Positions 47,152-57,910 are shown, counted from the first letter of the stretch. The stretch: DNA of 64,000 bases from Lyophyllum atratum (GCA_014905825.1 JACGCN010000005.1:186001-250000), one strand, 5' to 3'. Made by a program: numbers and translations. The notes: generated by a model not told the origin, from the letters alone.

Positions 47152-48524
47152 ATGAGTTTAGAACCCAATGCGCCATCCCAAACAGCCGGATCATCCTCCA
47201 ACGCTCCTGGATCGCCTCTCCAAGGAGGGCCTGACGGACCTTCCGGAGTCCGGACCAGGGGGTACCCCTAATCCATCGAATTTGGGGGGAGGCGTCACTC
47301 TCAATGCCGAATTGCTCAAACGACTTGAAGAGAAAGTCGACGAGTTCAGAAACCGGACCATCCAAAAGGGTCAGGCATCTTTCGACATCATCAGGCTCAT
47401 TGAAGCTAGCAGAGAAACCCATGAAATCAAAAGGCAGGCCTACGACCAATACATTAATATCCTCAACAACATCTCGGCGCAGCTTGTTGAGCAGACTCGG
47501 CGAGGCGCCACTGCTGCACACGGATTGGGCGCACCCGGAGCCGGAGACAACGAGCCGGATAACAGAGGTGCTGGAGCCGGAGACCCTCCCAGGAACCGAT
47601 CACGTACCAGATCGCGATCACCCAGAACGGTCAACCGACACATACTCAACCTTGCAAAGAAGTCAGATGCTCGCCGACGACGAAGCAGATCAGTTTCTTC
47701 GGGCAGCTCGTCAGACCGCGGGGAATCAAGGTCCAAGAAACGGAAAATCGACGTCGGGAAGCTCCCTTGGGCTAAAAAGGATGAGCTTGCTGAGCAGACT
47801 GGGGACCCAAACATCATCGAGACGCGTCGCCTCCTTGAATACTATGGACGGGACCCCTCCGAAGTCAAGAGACACATCCGGCTCTCGCCCACTGCTCCAC
47901 CAGGCTTCTGACCAATGGGAAAACATCATCAAAGGTAACGCGGTCAACCTCGACCTCGTCCACCTCTCCATCCATCACCTCTCAGCTCCTAAAGAGAGCG
48001 TTAGCCACATCGGAGATACTGAAATCAGGTTGGCAAGAGTCGCTCCACCGCGCCAGATCACCAAAGCAGGGCAGTGGGTCTCGGCCTGGAACGTTGCCAT
48101 GCGCGCCGTACGATTCGCCTTCCCACATCGCGAGGACGAACTTCGTCAATACGCGGAATATATCCAGGACCTTTTCACAGCTCGAATCGAGTCCTCTCAC
48201 CTCCGTGTCATCATGTTCGACAAAGCCGTCCGCGAAGAGGTCAGCGGAGGGCAACGTCTCTCTCTGCTCGATCCCCGGACCCATGCAAAGTTCGCTTCCT
48301 CCATCCTCATGCCAGACGGTGTCGAAGCCGACCACGGATCCAGCAAATCCTCCGGCAAACGGTCACGTCCGTCGGGCTCCTCCTCCGACATCTGCAATCG
48401 TTTCAACAGCAAGAGGTCCTGCCCCTATAGCGCCAAGGAATGCCATTACGAACACGAGTGCAAGAGCTGTGGATCCAAAGCCCACGGGGCTACCGCGTGC
48501 AAAGGCCAAAAGGACGGGAATTGA
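47152..48524 (+). pseudogene. Gag-like protein of the DIRS-like element, in shifted frames
   Basis: Three overlapping frames carry consecutive parts. Frame 1 (from 47152) encodes MSLEPNAPSQTAGSSS and stops near 47272. Frame 2 (to 47911) encodes VTLNAELLKRLEEKVDEF, a Ser/Arg-rich RSRTRSRSPR stretch and a basic KKRKIDV motif, ending PTAPPGF. Frame 3 (about 47915-48524) continues with QWENIIKGNAVNLDLV and ends in a zinc-finger module, CNRFNSKRSCPYSAKECHYEHEC followed by CKSCGSKAHGATAC. Each step is a +1 shift. Either single-base changes have broken a once continuous gene, or some steps are programmed. The finger pair is typical of the nucleic-acid-binding end of DIRS/Ngaro-type Gag proteins. Confidence 0.6.
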
Positions 48525-49931
48525 GGCCGAGAGGGCGTTATCGAGAGAGGAGGTAGTACGGGGTATGTACCCGAGATTCATGCGGTACAACATATGGGAC
48601 ATCGATGCTCCCCTGTCACACACGGCGGCTGACTGGACGGAGACAGCGAAGCCAGTACCTAGTCCCCCACAACGCGAGCTCAACAACGTCATAGCCACAC
48701 GTACTATAGCAGACAATCCGAGCCTTTTCAAGATTGTCACCCCCATTAAAGTGGATGTCCTCGAAAGCATGCTCACCACGCATCCTAACCCCGCCTTTGT
48801 TAAGTCCGTATGCCGTTCCCTACGGGAAGGCTTCTGGCCGAACGCGAACACACACCCAGGGGTCTATCCTGACATTTTCGACGCATCACTCGGGATGCCA
48901 AAGGAACCAGACGAGGCCGACTTTCTAAGGTCCCAACGGGACATAGAGATTTCCAAAGGTCGTTTCTCCGAATCCTTTGGCACCGACTTACTGCCTGGAA
49001 TGTACAGTTCCCCAATTCATGCCGTTCCCAAAGCTAAGGGCGACGGGCTCCGCATGGTAACGAATCAATCAGCGGGGGAGTTCTCCTTGAACTCTATGAT
49101 CTTACACAAGGACATCGCAGGCATGCCGCTCGACAACATGCGACACCTGGGCGAACACCTACTGGCGATTCGCGCGACATCAGATCGTCCTTTGACTCTG
49201 TTCAAATCGGACGTGGCAGAGGCATATCGCCTCATTCCTCTGCACCCCCTGTTTCAACTGAAACAGGTCAACACCATTGATGGTGCCCGACACATTGACC
49301 GCAACAACGCTTTTGGCGGCCGGTCCTCATTGAACAACTGGGGCTCCGTGATGGACCTCATTTGCTGGATCGCTGAGCACGTCGAGAACATCCCTGACAC
49401 TCTGGTTTTCAACAACGATGTGTTCGGCATCGCAGACGAGGGCGACATGGTCACATATAAACCATATGCCATGGACTTTCCAACACCACAGGCAGCGCTT
49501 CTCTCCCTATGGGATAGGCTGGGGATACCTCATAAACAGACCAAGCAACTACATGGGTCACCCCTTGTGATCATCGGGATTCTGGTCGACGCTAATCTCA
49601 TGACAATGACCCTCCCGACAGAATCTCGCGACGAATTAGTTGCCGAAATGCGTGATTTTGCACGTCTACACAACGGGAAATCTCGCCATTTCTATTTGAA
49701 GCAGTGGCAGAAGCTGGCGGGTTGGATCAATTGGTCCCTGAATGTCTTCCCGCTTCTGCGTCCCTGCCTCAATAACATCTACCCAAAAATCACCCGCAAC
49801 TTGGATAAGCCGAGGGCCAAAATCTATTGCAACAACGCAATCCGCAGTGACCTCCTTTGGGCCGCAACTCTGATGGAGAACTCCACTGGAGTCCATCTTC
49901 TGAGCTCGAAGCGGTGGCAGACTAACGAATC
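48525..49931 (+). pseudogene. Reverse transcriptase domain of the DIRS-like element
   Basis: The pol frame is open through the RT region and is +1 relative to the end of Gag. Motifs: SLREGFWPNANTHPGVYPD, SSPIHAVPKAKGDGLRMV, LFKSDVAEAYRLIPLHP (the first catalytic aspartate), DGARHIDRNNAFGGRSS, then LVFNNDVFGIADEG where the usual Y-x-D-D box would be. Here that box reads F-N-N-D, so one of the two metal-binding aspartates is missing. LKQWQKLAGWINWSLNVFP follows. The frame is cut at 49931 by the MITE; the RNase H part resumes at 50504 (DFVIYCDASLTGMAFWYPD) and again after the second insertion (VDMFNSFHASPIFN). Confidence 0.7.
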
Positions 49932-50495
49932 TAGTGTTCGAAAGTCCGGTTTGGTTCGGTCTTTTGACCCAAATCTGGAACAACTGAACTGCTACCAGTT
50001 GCTGAAATCAACGAAACGGCAGCAACTGCAACTGAACTGGTAAAAACCGGTCTTTTGCAGTTGTGACCGGTTGTGCAACCGGTTGCGACCGCACACCGGC
50101 CCGGCCACCGCTCCGAACGGTCCGGCTTCTTCGGGGCTTCAAAACGAGTCCTGGCTCATGAAAATCGGATAAGAACTGACAGAGTTATTGAGGTTTTAAT
50201 GTTGCTATCAATTTCAGCATCAGCAAATACTATATTGGCTATAACTCCATCAATTCTGGCCAGATTTGGATGTATCAAGGCCCAAAATGACAGGAAAACA
50301 TGTGGGTATATGGTGCATATGGTGCACAGCCACAACCGGTTGCAACCAGTTGCACAACTGCAAAAAACCGCAACTGAACTGCAGTCTTTGCACTTCTGAT
50401 TTGCTCCAACTGAACCTAAAGTCCAGTTGCTATCAGTTGCAGTTCAGTTGGGTTGCAGTCTTTTGCAGTTGTAGCAACTGAACCTTCAAACACTA
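49932..50495. mobile_element. 564-bp hAT-type MITE in the DIRS-like element
   Basis: Begins TAGTGTTCGAAAG and ends CTTCAAACACTA, imperfect terminal inverted repeats. It is flanked on both sides by AACGAATC (49924-49931 and 50496-50503), a perfect 8-bp target duplication, which is the hAT signature. Removing it joins two parts of the RNase H region. The inside has no transposase; it is packed with GCAACTGAACTG- and ACCGGTTG-like motifs, as expected for subterminal transposase-binding sites. The CCGGTT-type repeats are shared with the 1,175-bp element, so both may be mobilised by the same hAT transposase. Confidence 0.85.
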
Positions 50496-51256
50496 AACGA
50501 ATCTGACTTCGTCATTTACTGCGACGCGTCGTTAACGGGCATGGCATTCTGGTACCCGGACAACAGCAACGGATATCAATCGGACATCCCGGCCGATACC
50601 CCGTCGGATCTCATATTCTATTTCGAGGCTCTCTGTGTTGCATGTGCCATTCTCAATGCCGTCGACACCGCTCACTCCCCCTCGAAAATCCTAATCTACA
50701 CTGATAACTCAAATACGGTACAGAGTTATTGAGGTTTTAATGTTGCTATCAATTTCAGCATCAGCAAATACTATATTGGCTATAACTCCATCAATTCTGG
50801 CCAGATTTGGATGTATCAAGGCCCAAAATGACAGGAAAACATGTGGGTATATGGTGCATATGGTGCACAGCCACAACCGGTTGCAACCAGTTGCACAACT
50901 GCAAAAAACCGCAACTGAACTGCAGTCTTTGCACTTCTGATTTGCTCCAACTGAACCTAAAGTCCAGTTGCTATCAGTTGCAGTTCAGTTGGGTTGCAGT
51001 CTTTTGCAGTTGTAGCAACTGAACCTTCAAACACTAAACGAATCTGACTTCGTCATTTACTGCGACGCGTCGTTAACGGGCATGGCATTCTGGTACCCGG
51101 ACAACAGCAACGGATATCAATCGGACATCCCGGCCGATACCCCGTCGGATCTCATATTCTATTTCGAGGCTCTCTGTGTTGCATGTGCCATTCTCAATGC
51201 CGTCGACACCGCTCACTCCCCCTCGAAAATCCTAATCTACACTGATAACTCAAATA
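50179..51256. repeat. 541-bp direct tandem duplication
   Basis: The segment 50179-50719 is repeated from 50720 onwards with offset 541, almost without differences. Each unit contains the last 317 bp of the MITE, its AACGAATC target duplication and the RNase H segment up to CAAATAC. The second unit is then broken at 51258 by the 1,175-bp element. The duplication therefore happened after the MITE inserted and before the larger element did. Confidence 0.9.
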
Positions 51257-51258
51257 CC

Positions 51259-52433
51259 TAGTGATTCGAGGTCCAGTTGTACCAACCGCAAAAAACCGGC
51301 AACCCGACCGGACCACGACCGATCCCAACCGGACCTGCGGTTGTGGTTGTTCAGAATTGTGGGCGAACAACCGCGGTCCGGTCGCGTGGTTCAGTGCCTG
51401 AAGAACCGGCAAAAACCGGTTGGGATCAGTCGCAACCGAGGCCCGTGCACGTGGCCATGTTGACGTCACGATGTTCAATTTCCTGCCTTCACCATCACCA
51501 TCGCTCCCACCACCATCCGCCTCCACAGTGCTCCCTCACAAGCCTCATCCCGCGCTGACGCCAACTCGCCACGTAGCAACAAACACGACGCGACACGATT
51601 CGTAGCAATGGAGAGGTGACGGAAAGGTAGGGGCAGGGTAAAGGGCAGACCCCAGCAGGGGAGAGCCGGCAGGTGCGTCATCAGCACACACCCCTCCCAC
51701 CTTCTATAGCTGACGACCACCAACCAGACAGATAGGTGATCGAACTCCCTCCCACGTCAACGCGCCACAGCCTACAACGGCCGCCCTGCACCCACCATGT
51801 CAGCAGCTCGCGCCAGCCGTCCTCCATGTCGCCCGCTCGCCAGCGGCTTCCCCCGTCGCCCGCCGCCAGCAGCTCCCCACGTCGCTCGCTCGCGAGTCGC
51901 CAGCCACCTCCCACATCGCCCACTCGCCAGCCGCCCTCCATGTCGCCCGCTCGCCAGCGGCTTCCCCCGTCGCCCGCCGCCAGCAGCTCCCCACGTCGCT
52001 CGCTCGCGAGTCGCCAGCCACCTCCCACATCGCCCATTCGCCAGCCGCCCCCCATGTTGCTCGCTCGCCAGACGCCCCTACCTCGGTCGCTCGCCAGCCC
52101 CTCCACGTCGCCAGCTCCTGTACACAGAGGAGCCCGCAATTGCGGGTCTTCTTCGTTGCAGGAGCTATGTCTGACGTGTGAAGCCGCTGGTGCGAGGTTC
52201 TGTGTTGAGTGGGCTGTGGTCTCAGCCGGTCGCAACCGGGCTACGACTGGTTGCAACTGGGTTCAGTCGCAACCGGTTTTGACCGGGTCGAAACCGTAGT
52301 ACGACCGACACTGACCGGTTGGTCGAGGTCCGGTCGTCGGTTGCTCAATTTCTGTTGTGCGAGCAACCGGTCTCGGTCGCGGTCGGGCCCAACAATGGCC
52401 GAGAACCGGACCCGACCGGACCTCGAAACACTA
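51259..52433. mobile_element. 1,175-bp non-autonomous hAT-like element, copy 1
   Basis: Ends TAGTGATTCGAGGTCC and GGACCTCGAAACACTA form inverted repeats of about 16 bp with one or two mismatches. The flanks CAAATACC (51251-51258 and 52434-52441) are a perfect 8-bp target duplication. Subterminal regions are dense in CCGGTT/AACCGG motifs. The middle contains two copies of a 114-bp GC-rich unit (second copy begins 114 bp after 51827) and a perfect palindrome CCCGCAATTGCGGG near 52131. No transposase is encoded: the long open frames inside are compositionally biased (Pro/Ser/Arg) products of the 114-bp repeat. An identical-length copy in opposite orientation lies at 62691-63865. Confidence 0.88.
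51827..52054. repeat. 114-bp tandem repeat inside the hAT-like element
   Basis: Two adjacent copies of a 114-bp unit starting at ATGTCGCCCGCTCGCC, nearly identical, with a partial third. The unit is GC-rich and alternates CGCTCGCCAG-like words. The same array occurs in the second copy of the element on the other strand. Period 114 is a multiple of three, which keeps long frames open by chance. Confidence 0.8.
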
Positions 52434-52532
52434 CAAATACCGTCGACATGTTCAATTCTTTTCACGCGAGCCCGATCTTCAATCCCTTGCTTCGTGCTGT
52501 GGCCGACTGTTATGACTCGTTCGTAACTTTGG

Positions 52533-53308
52533 TGTATTCCAATGAATACACAGGTTCGTAGTTTAAGCTGAGGATCACAAGTGTTTCTTGAATAACTTGA
52601 GAATCCGTGAGAATGATAAGAGAATAGATTGATGTCTTAAATTCTAATATATCGAACTAGCGTGTAATCGAAGACTAGCGCGAAGCAATAGTGTTCGATG
52701 AACTTAATCGTAGCGCGAAGCAATAGCGATTAAGTTAATTCTAAACGATATGATAGCGCGCGGCAATATCAAACGTTTAGCGTATTCGTGGGTAACGAGT
52801 ACTTAGTTCACACTTGGGTTGAAGTTCAAAAGATAAAAGATAGATTCGATATAATGTTTACATGAAGTCTTATAACTAAAGATGCATTTTGTTCTAGAAG
52901 GTTCTTGTGAGTTCCTCAAGAGTTGAGAACTCGCTAAGAGTTGCCGGCGTGATCTTGATCTTTGGAGGTGAACGCGCATGTTGCCCGAATTAGGTATCTC
53001 GGTGTTTGCCGAGTTCGGGATCGGCGCGTTCGGCTTATCAGCCTCTCTGCAGTCAAGGCGCGTCGACAAGTCTAGCGTTCGAGTCTTCAAAAGTGCAAAG
53101 CTTTTAAGAATATGAGTTAGCGCGTTTTGGTTGACAAGGCGCGCGCAACAAGTCAAGAGTTCAATTCTGTGAAAGTGAAAAGTTTTTATAAGTACGAGAG
53201 ATGTTTACTAACAGTTGAATGTTAGTTAAAAGGTAAAGGTAAGTCGTAATCAAAGGTAAATGTGAAGTAAAAGGTAAGTAAGAGGTAAGTATCGGTATTC
53301 CCATAACA
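52533..53308 (-). repeat. 3' LTR of gypsy element A
   Basis: On the minus strand the LTR begins TGTTATGGGAATACC at 53308, directly after a polypurine tract (GGGGGGGTA) at about 53309-53317. The far end is placed at TGTATTCC (52533), because the DIRS reading frame stops making sense there; an end ten bases further right is also possible. The LTR holds three hairpin-like units around TAGCGCGAAGCAATAG (52675-52760). It is the only LTR of element A in the window. Confidence 0.75.
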
Positions 53309-53361
53309 TACCCCCCCCTGCCTTTGTGTTTCGACTTAGCGGCTATTTAGTTAGCGGCTAT

Positions 53362-54240
53362 CTAGTATGCTAAATAATCAGACATGTCTACATCCTCCAA
53401 TTTAATTCCTTCGTCATCATTGTAAACTTCCATCATCTCGAGATCGTCGGCGGAGGCGTTGGAATACTCGTCGCTGTAAGCGAAGGCTGTTGATTGGCGA
53501 GCGTTACGAGCGGCGTTGGACATGACCGGATGCAGGATCATGCGACGGTCGGGGTTAGGAAAGTCAGCGTCGTTTTGATGGCTGAGTTCAGGTGTGTTTA
53601 GTGTGAGTGATTTTTAAATAGAAGTAAGAGCGTACTTGGACAGCGTTGGGTGCAAAATAAGCTCGCGCGACTCGGGATTAGTGGGAAGGTGGGTCCACTC
53701 TATACCGTTAGCAATGAAAGGCGGTCCGTAGTTGTCAACAGGACCCCAGTTCCAACCGCATCCCCCACCGAGTCGCGCGCTACGAATCCGAGCAGCAACG
53801 ATCCATTCGACTGCCTCGCGTCCCGCGAGCTGAAGGTCGTGATAAATGGCTTCGACCGTTTCGCGAGTGAAACTGAGCGACAAGGGGTTGGTGGTGTTGC
53901 GAATGCAATGCATGGTGAGGAGTCGGGGTGGAGCGAGGCCGAGTTGTTGAAAGAGTAAAGGATGAATGTTAAGGGACGCGCGATCTGCTCCTTCTGGAAG
54001 GTAGTGGTTGGCGGCGTACGCGATGTCTTTGGTGGTATTGAGGAGTACGCGCCAGAGCGCCGTACTAACTTCAGGGTTAACGCCATAGGCTATAATTTGG
54101 CCTTGGACTTCGATGGATGTAACGTCGTCGATGGATAGATCGCGATGCAGAGGGGAAACGGCGTTGGTGACTTGTTGTGTTAATCGCGCCGAGAGAAGGT
54201 CGAGTTGGGCATAGGCCGGAGAGTATTGGGTAACAGACAT
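53362..54240 (-). CDS. Extra ORF of gypsy element A, downstream of pol, with an intron
   Basis: Starts MSVTQYSPAYAQLDLL 107 bp after the pol stop. Exon 1 54240-53636 and exon 2 53581-53362 join through GTACGC...CTCAG and give 274 residues. Features: IEVQGQIIAYGV, LLNTTKDIAYAANHY, LLTMHCIRNTTNPLSLSFTRE, REAVEWIVAARI, GGCGWNWGPVDNYG, two similar ILHPTLS / MILHPVMS segments at the exon border, and an acidic end (EVYNDDEGIKLEDVDMSD). No signal peptide or membrane helix, so it is not an envelope-like protein. I do not recognise the family. Position between pol and the 3' LTR suggests a protein made from a spliced or subgenomic RNA. Confidence 0.65.
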
Positions 54241-54347
54241 GGTTTTAGAATAGAGTTTAGGAGGGTTTGTTGAGTGCTGAAGAGTGGGGCGTTTGGTTGT
54301 TGGATTTTTTTATGGATTTTTGCTCAACTTAAATAGGCGCCGGGCGT

Positions 54348-57300
54348 TTATTTTCGTGTTTGTGTTGCACGCGCTGCTTTCGCCTCATGCCAGTGCTTCA
54401 ACACTAGTGGTGCGTTGGTTAGGTCCTTCTCTGTTAGCCATAGGTCTGATTCCGGTCCGTATCCGAGGTAGCGTGTTCGATAAATGGGTATTCGTCTACC
54501 GTTTCGGCCTTTCTTCCATGATTCCCCAACAATCGCGTCTACTTCGTATTCCACAAGCACGTCGAAATCCTCGCGGTTCAGCTTCTTTCTTGGTCGTTCT
54601 CCGAATTCTGCTGGCGACTCGTGATATTTTTCGAGATGCGCAATGTTGATCACAGGATGAATTCCATATGACGCTGGTATCCTTATTCTGTATGCTACCG
54701 GACTGACCTTCTGTAGTATCTCAAAGGGTCCGTCATACTTCATTAATAGCTTCTGGCCTCGTCCTGACTCCTTCTTTAATAGCTTCAATGTGTGAGGATT
54801 CAATAAAACTTTATCTCCCTCTTCAAATTCGACATCTAATCGCCCTTGATCGTACGCTCTTCTTTGGAACGCGTGGCTCAGGGTCAATGCGTCGACCGCG
54901 CGTCGCCTTTCCGCTTCAAAGTTTTCAGCAATTCTCAACGCGTTTTCGTGCAACGTTTCGATGGATTGCTCATTGATTTCATTGCCGCCCTCGCCGCCTG
55001 ATCTGATTCCACTCGGCTGATGCATCATGGTCGACCCCGTGTTAGGATGGTATCCCCTCAGTAGATAAGCGGGTGAAAACCCGGTTGATGTATGCGGTGA
55101 ACTGTTGTATGATAATGCTAGCGCGTCTAACAGTTCTTCCCAGTTATTTCGTTCTGGACTGATATACGCTCTCAATGCTATTTCCAGGTACTGGTTCATT
55201 ACCTCCGTTTGGCCATCAGCTTGCGGGTGGTAAGATGTCGTCAGTGCTCGCTTCATGCCCATCAATCGGCATAACTCCTTCCAGAAGTCGCCTCGCCACC
55301 GCGTATCTCTGTCGGTAATCACTTGGCGCGGCAGTCCGAATTTGGATACCACATGATGGAAGAACAGTTTCGCTGTTCCCTCTTCTGTTACCGTCGTCAT
55401 TGTAGGTATGAATATCGCATATTTAGTAAGTTTATCAACTATCACTAATAGGTTATCAAAACCATTCGACTCAGGCAATTCCGGTATAAAGTCCATGGTT
55501 ACGACTTCAAATGGTTGACTGGGGATCGGAATCGACTGTAAGAGTCCGAGTGGTGCGTGCCTTTTCGGTTTGGATTTCTGACATATGTCGCAAGTCTTCA
55601 CGAACATCTTGATGTCTCTTGACATCCGAGGCCAATAGTAAGTAGCGCTTACTCGATTGTAAGTCTTAAAATATCCTCCATGTGCTGATTCACTGATTAG
55701 ATCGTGGGATTCGGACATGATCTCAGATCTTAAGTCCTCCGGTACGCATAATCGAGTGTTCCCTAAACCGTCTTCGAAATATAGTAGTCCCTCCTCGCTA
55801 TATAAGTATTGTGGGTGTTCCGATCTAATTCCGTCCTGGGTCCGCATAGATTTCAGTACCTTAGAAAAATGTAAGTCACGTTCGTATCCTTCCCTCCATC
55901 TTCGAATTTCTGAAGCTTCCAGCCTTACTAGGATCGAATATCCTTGACAAGTTTGATAAGGTATGTGTATGTCTTCCGTTTCCTCGCTCTCCATCCTGAT
56001 GTCCATTTCCTGAAGGTCATCGTCTATCGCGATCTCCTCTTCTGATTTTAAGTAGTTCGCTGCTACGGTTAGTAATTTCTCTTCAAACCGTGGTCCAAGC
56101 TCATCATACATATTTCTTAACGGATCCTCGATCATTTTCAGATTAAGACTTTCGGTTGCGTCGACTTTAGGTCCTTCCTGTTCTGGGATACGACGCCGAA
56201 GCCTTGATATCGGATCCACGTTCGAATGGACGCGTCCCGCTCGGTGAACAATTTTCATGTTGGGAAATGCTGAGAATACTAATCCCCAAGTTAATAACCT
56301 TCGATTAACGTTTTGAAAGGTTTTACTCCAAGTCAGTGCCGCGTGATCTGTAATAGCAAAGATTCTCTCGCCCTCCAGGTATGGTTGGAATTTGATCAAT
56401 CCTTCTTTTAGTGCTAAAGCTTCCCTTTCCGTAGGGGAATAGTTTCGCTCGGCTGATTGGAGTACGCGGGACCAGTACGCAATAACGCGTTCCGTATAGA
56501 CTATGGTATCTTCGAAATTCTCCGACCAGTCTGAATTTGGAGGTATGTCACCGTCCTCCTTAACTAGTGCCGTTACTAAGTCTGGTATAGGTTCATTGTT
56601 TTTATAAGCTTTTTCTAACTTCTCGTAAGCCTTTGTTCCCCTTAGGTCGCGTATTTTGATAGGTTGAACTTGTTGAAGGATAGCAGCAAGCCCGAAATCG
56701 CAAGCATCAGAATATATTCGATACGGTAATCCCGGCATCGCGTGCCCTCGTACCGGGGCTTGCGTCAGCACTTGCTTGCACAATTCGTAAGCTTCTTTTT
56801 CTTGTTCCCCCCATTGCCACTTGTTTCCCTTTTTTAGTAATTGAAACATCGGGTGTGCGATCCACGCGTAAAACGGAACATAACCTGAGAAATAAACCAT
56901 CATTCCTAAGAACATCTGTAACGTCTGAACGTTCTTTGGTTCTTCAAGATCAATAATAGCTTTAACCTTCTCTTTGTGAGTAGATAGCCCTAATCTCGAT
57001 ACCTTTTGACCTAACAAGAGAAGGGATTGGTAACCGAAATGACACTTAGACGGGGATAAAGTTATTTTAGAAGCTAGAATTGCTCTTAAAACTTCGTCAA
57101 CGTGGGTAATATGTTCCTCGAACGTTTGTGAGAATATAACGATGTCGTCAATGTATACCAACGCGAATATCCATAAAAATGGTGCAAGTACCTCCTGCAT
57201 TACGCGTTGAAAAACCGCCGGTCCGTTTCTAAATCCAAACGGCATTCTGTTAAAATGATACAACCCTCGATGTGTTCTAAATGCTAGCTTCTCCTTGTCT

Positions 57301-57711
57301 TTAGGATCCACGGTTAATTGGGTGAATCCCGCTAATGCATCTAGGGTTGAAAGGTATTGACTTCCGGATAATGATTGTAGGATGTCTTCTTGTCTTGGCA
57401 ACGGAAATTCGTCCGGAATGACTGCTTCATTAAGTCGCCGTAAGTCTATAACCATTCTTGGTTTCCCGTTCCGATAGACGATGAATACTGGAGCGGCCCA
57501 GGGACTTTTCGAGGGTTCGATAACGCCTAAGCTAATCCATGAATCCATTTGTTTATTAATAACTTCTCTGTTTGCCGGTGATGCGGAATATGGAGGGACT
57601 GATATAGGTTTCGTTCTGTTATGGATATGTGTTGTTACCACACCGTTCATAGTTACCTTACAGATTAGAAGCCTCGATACAGGAAATACTAATAAGTTCA
57701 CGATCATTTAT
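54348..57711 (-). CDS. pol: Pol of Ty3/gypsy chromovirus element A (5' truncated)
   Basis: Continuous frame of 1,119 codons. It opens just before the RT with SVPPYSASPANREVINKQM, then KPRMVIDLRRLNEAV, FALVYIDDIVIF (the catalytic YIDD), RNase H (EREALALKEGLIKF, ITDHAALTW), the HHCC zinc-binding end of integrase (CDICQKSKPKRHAPLG), the D-D-E core (MDFIPELPES, ITDRDTRWRGDFW, SYHPQADGQTEVMNQ) and a C-terminal chromodomain-like segment (YEVDAIVGESW, RTRYLGYGPESDLWLTEKDL). Chromodomains steer integration into heterochromatin. Gag and protease are absent: the frame is cut at 57711 by the LTR of element B, and the missing 5' part should lie beyond B. The enzyme domains themselves have no stops, so the insertion is recent. 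Confidence 0.92.
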
Positions 57712-57801
57712 TGTTGTTTGACAATAGCGTCTCGGGACTCGGGACATTCCTTGAAGCCGTGACCGAGTATTTGTTTGGCAACGACTTCTCGGAAATGTCC
57801 T

Positions 57802-57910
57802 CAGGCGCGTGAACTTTCCTCAGGCGCGGGAACTTCCTTCAGGCGCGGGAACTCCTTCAGGCGCGGGAACTTCCCTCGGGCGCGGGAACTTCGATCAGGC
57901 GCGCGACCGG
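57802..57910 (+). repeat. Six-copy 19-bp tandem repeat in the LTR of element B
   Basis: CAGGCGCGGGAACTTC-type units start at 57802, 57821, 57840, 57858, 57877 and 57896, spaced 18-19 bp. They sit in U3 about 90-190 bp upstream of the TATA box, where enhancer repeats are common in LTR elements. Confidence 0.85.

Larger units (their letters stand above)
47152..52532 (+). mobile_element. DIRS-like reverse transcriptase element, interrupted and truncated
   Basis: The element starts near an ATG at 47152 and its RNase H region stops at about 52532, where a gypsy LTR begins. Its own sequence is 47152-49931, 50496-50719 (duplicated at 51037-51258) and 52434-52532; the rest is inserted. Order: RS-rich Gag-like region, zinc-finger region, reverse transcriptase, RNase H. 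No LTRs flank it and no tyrosine recombinase domain is present before the break; that domain would lie on the missing 3' side. The RT style (FKSDVAEAYRLIP, IDGARHIDRNNAFGG) is that of the DIRS-like elements of mushrooms. It is certainly inactive: split by two hAT-type insertions, partly duplicated and cut off by an LTR element. Confidence 0.7.

Noticed and set aside
47304..47910. First half of the frame at 47304-48524
   Set aside because: It overlaps the better Gag-like frame; only the part after about 47915 shows the expected Gag/zinc-finger sequence.
50030..50480. Clusters of CAACTG/CCGGTT words that could be taken for a CRISPR-like array
   Set aside because: Spacing is irregular, the organism is a fungus, and the words are explained as hAT subterminal motifs.
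51681..52299. Overlapping 187- and 191-codon frames inside the 1,175-bp element (and in its second copy)
   Set aside because: They arise from the 114-bp GC-rich repeat on both strands, have extreme Pro/Ser/Arg or Gly/Arg/Trp bias and no transposase motifs.
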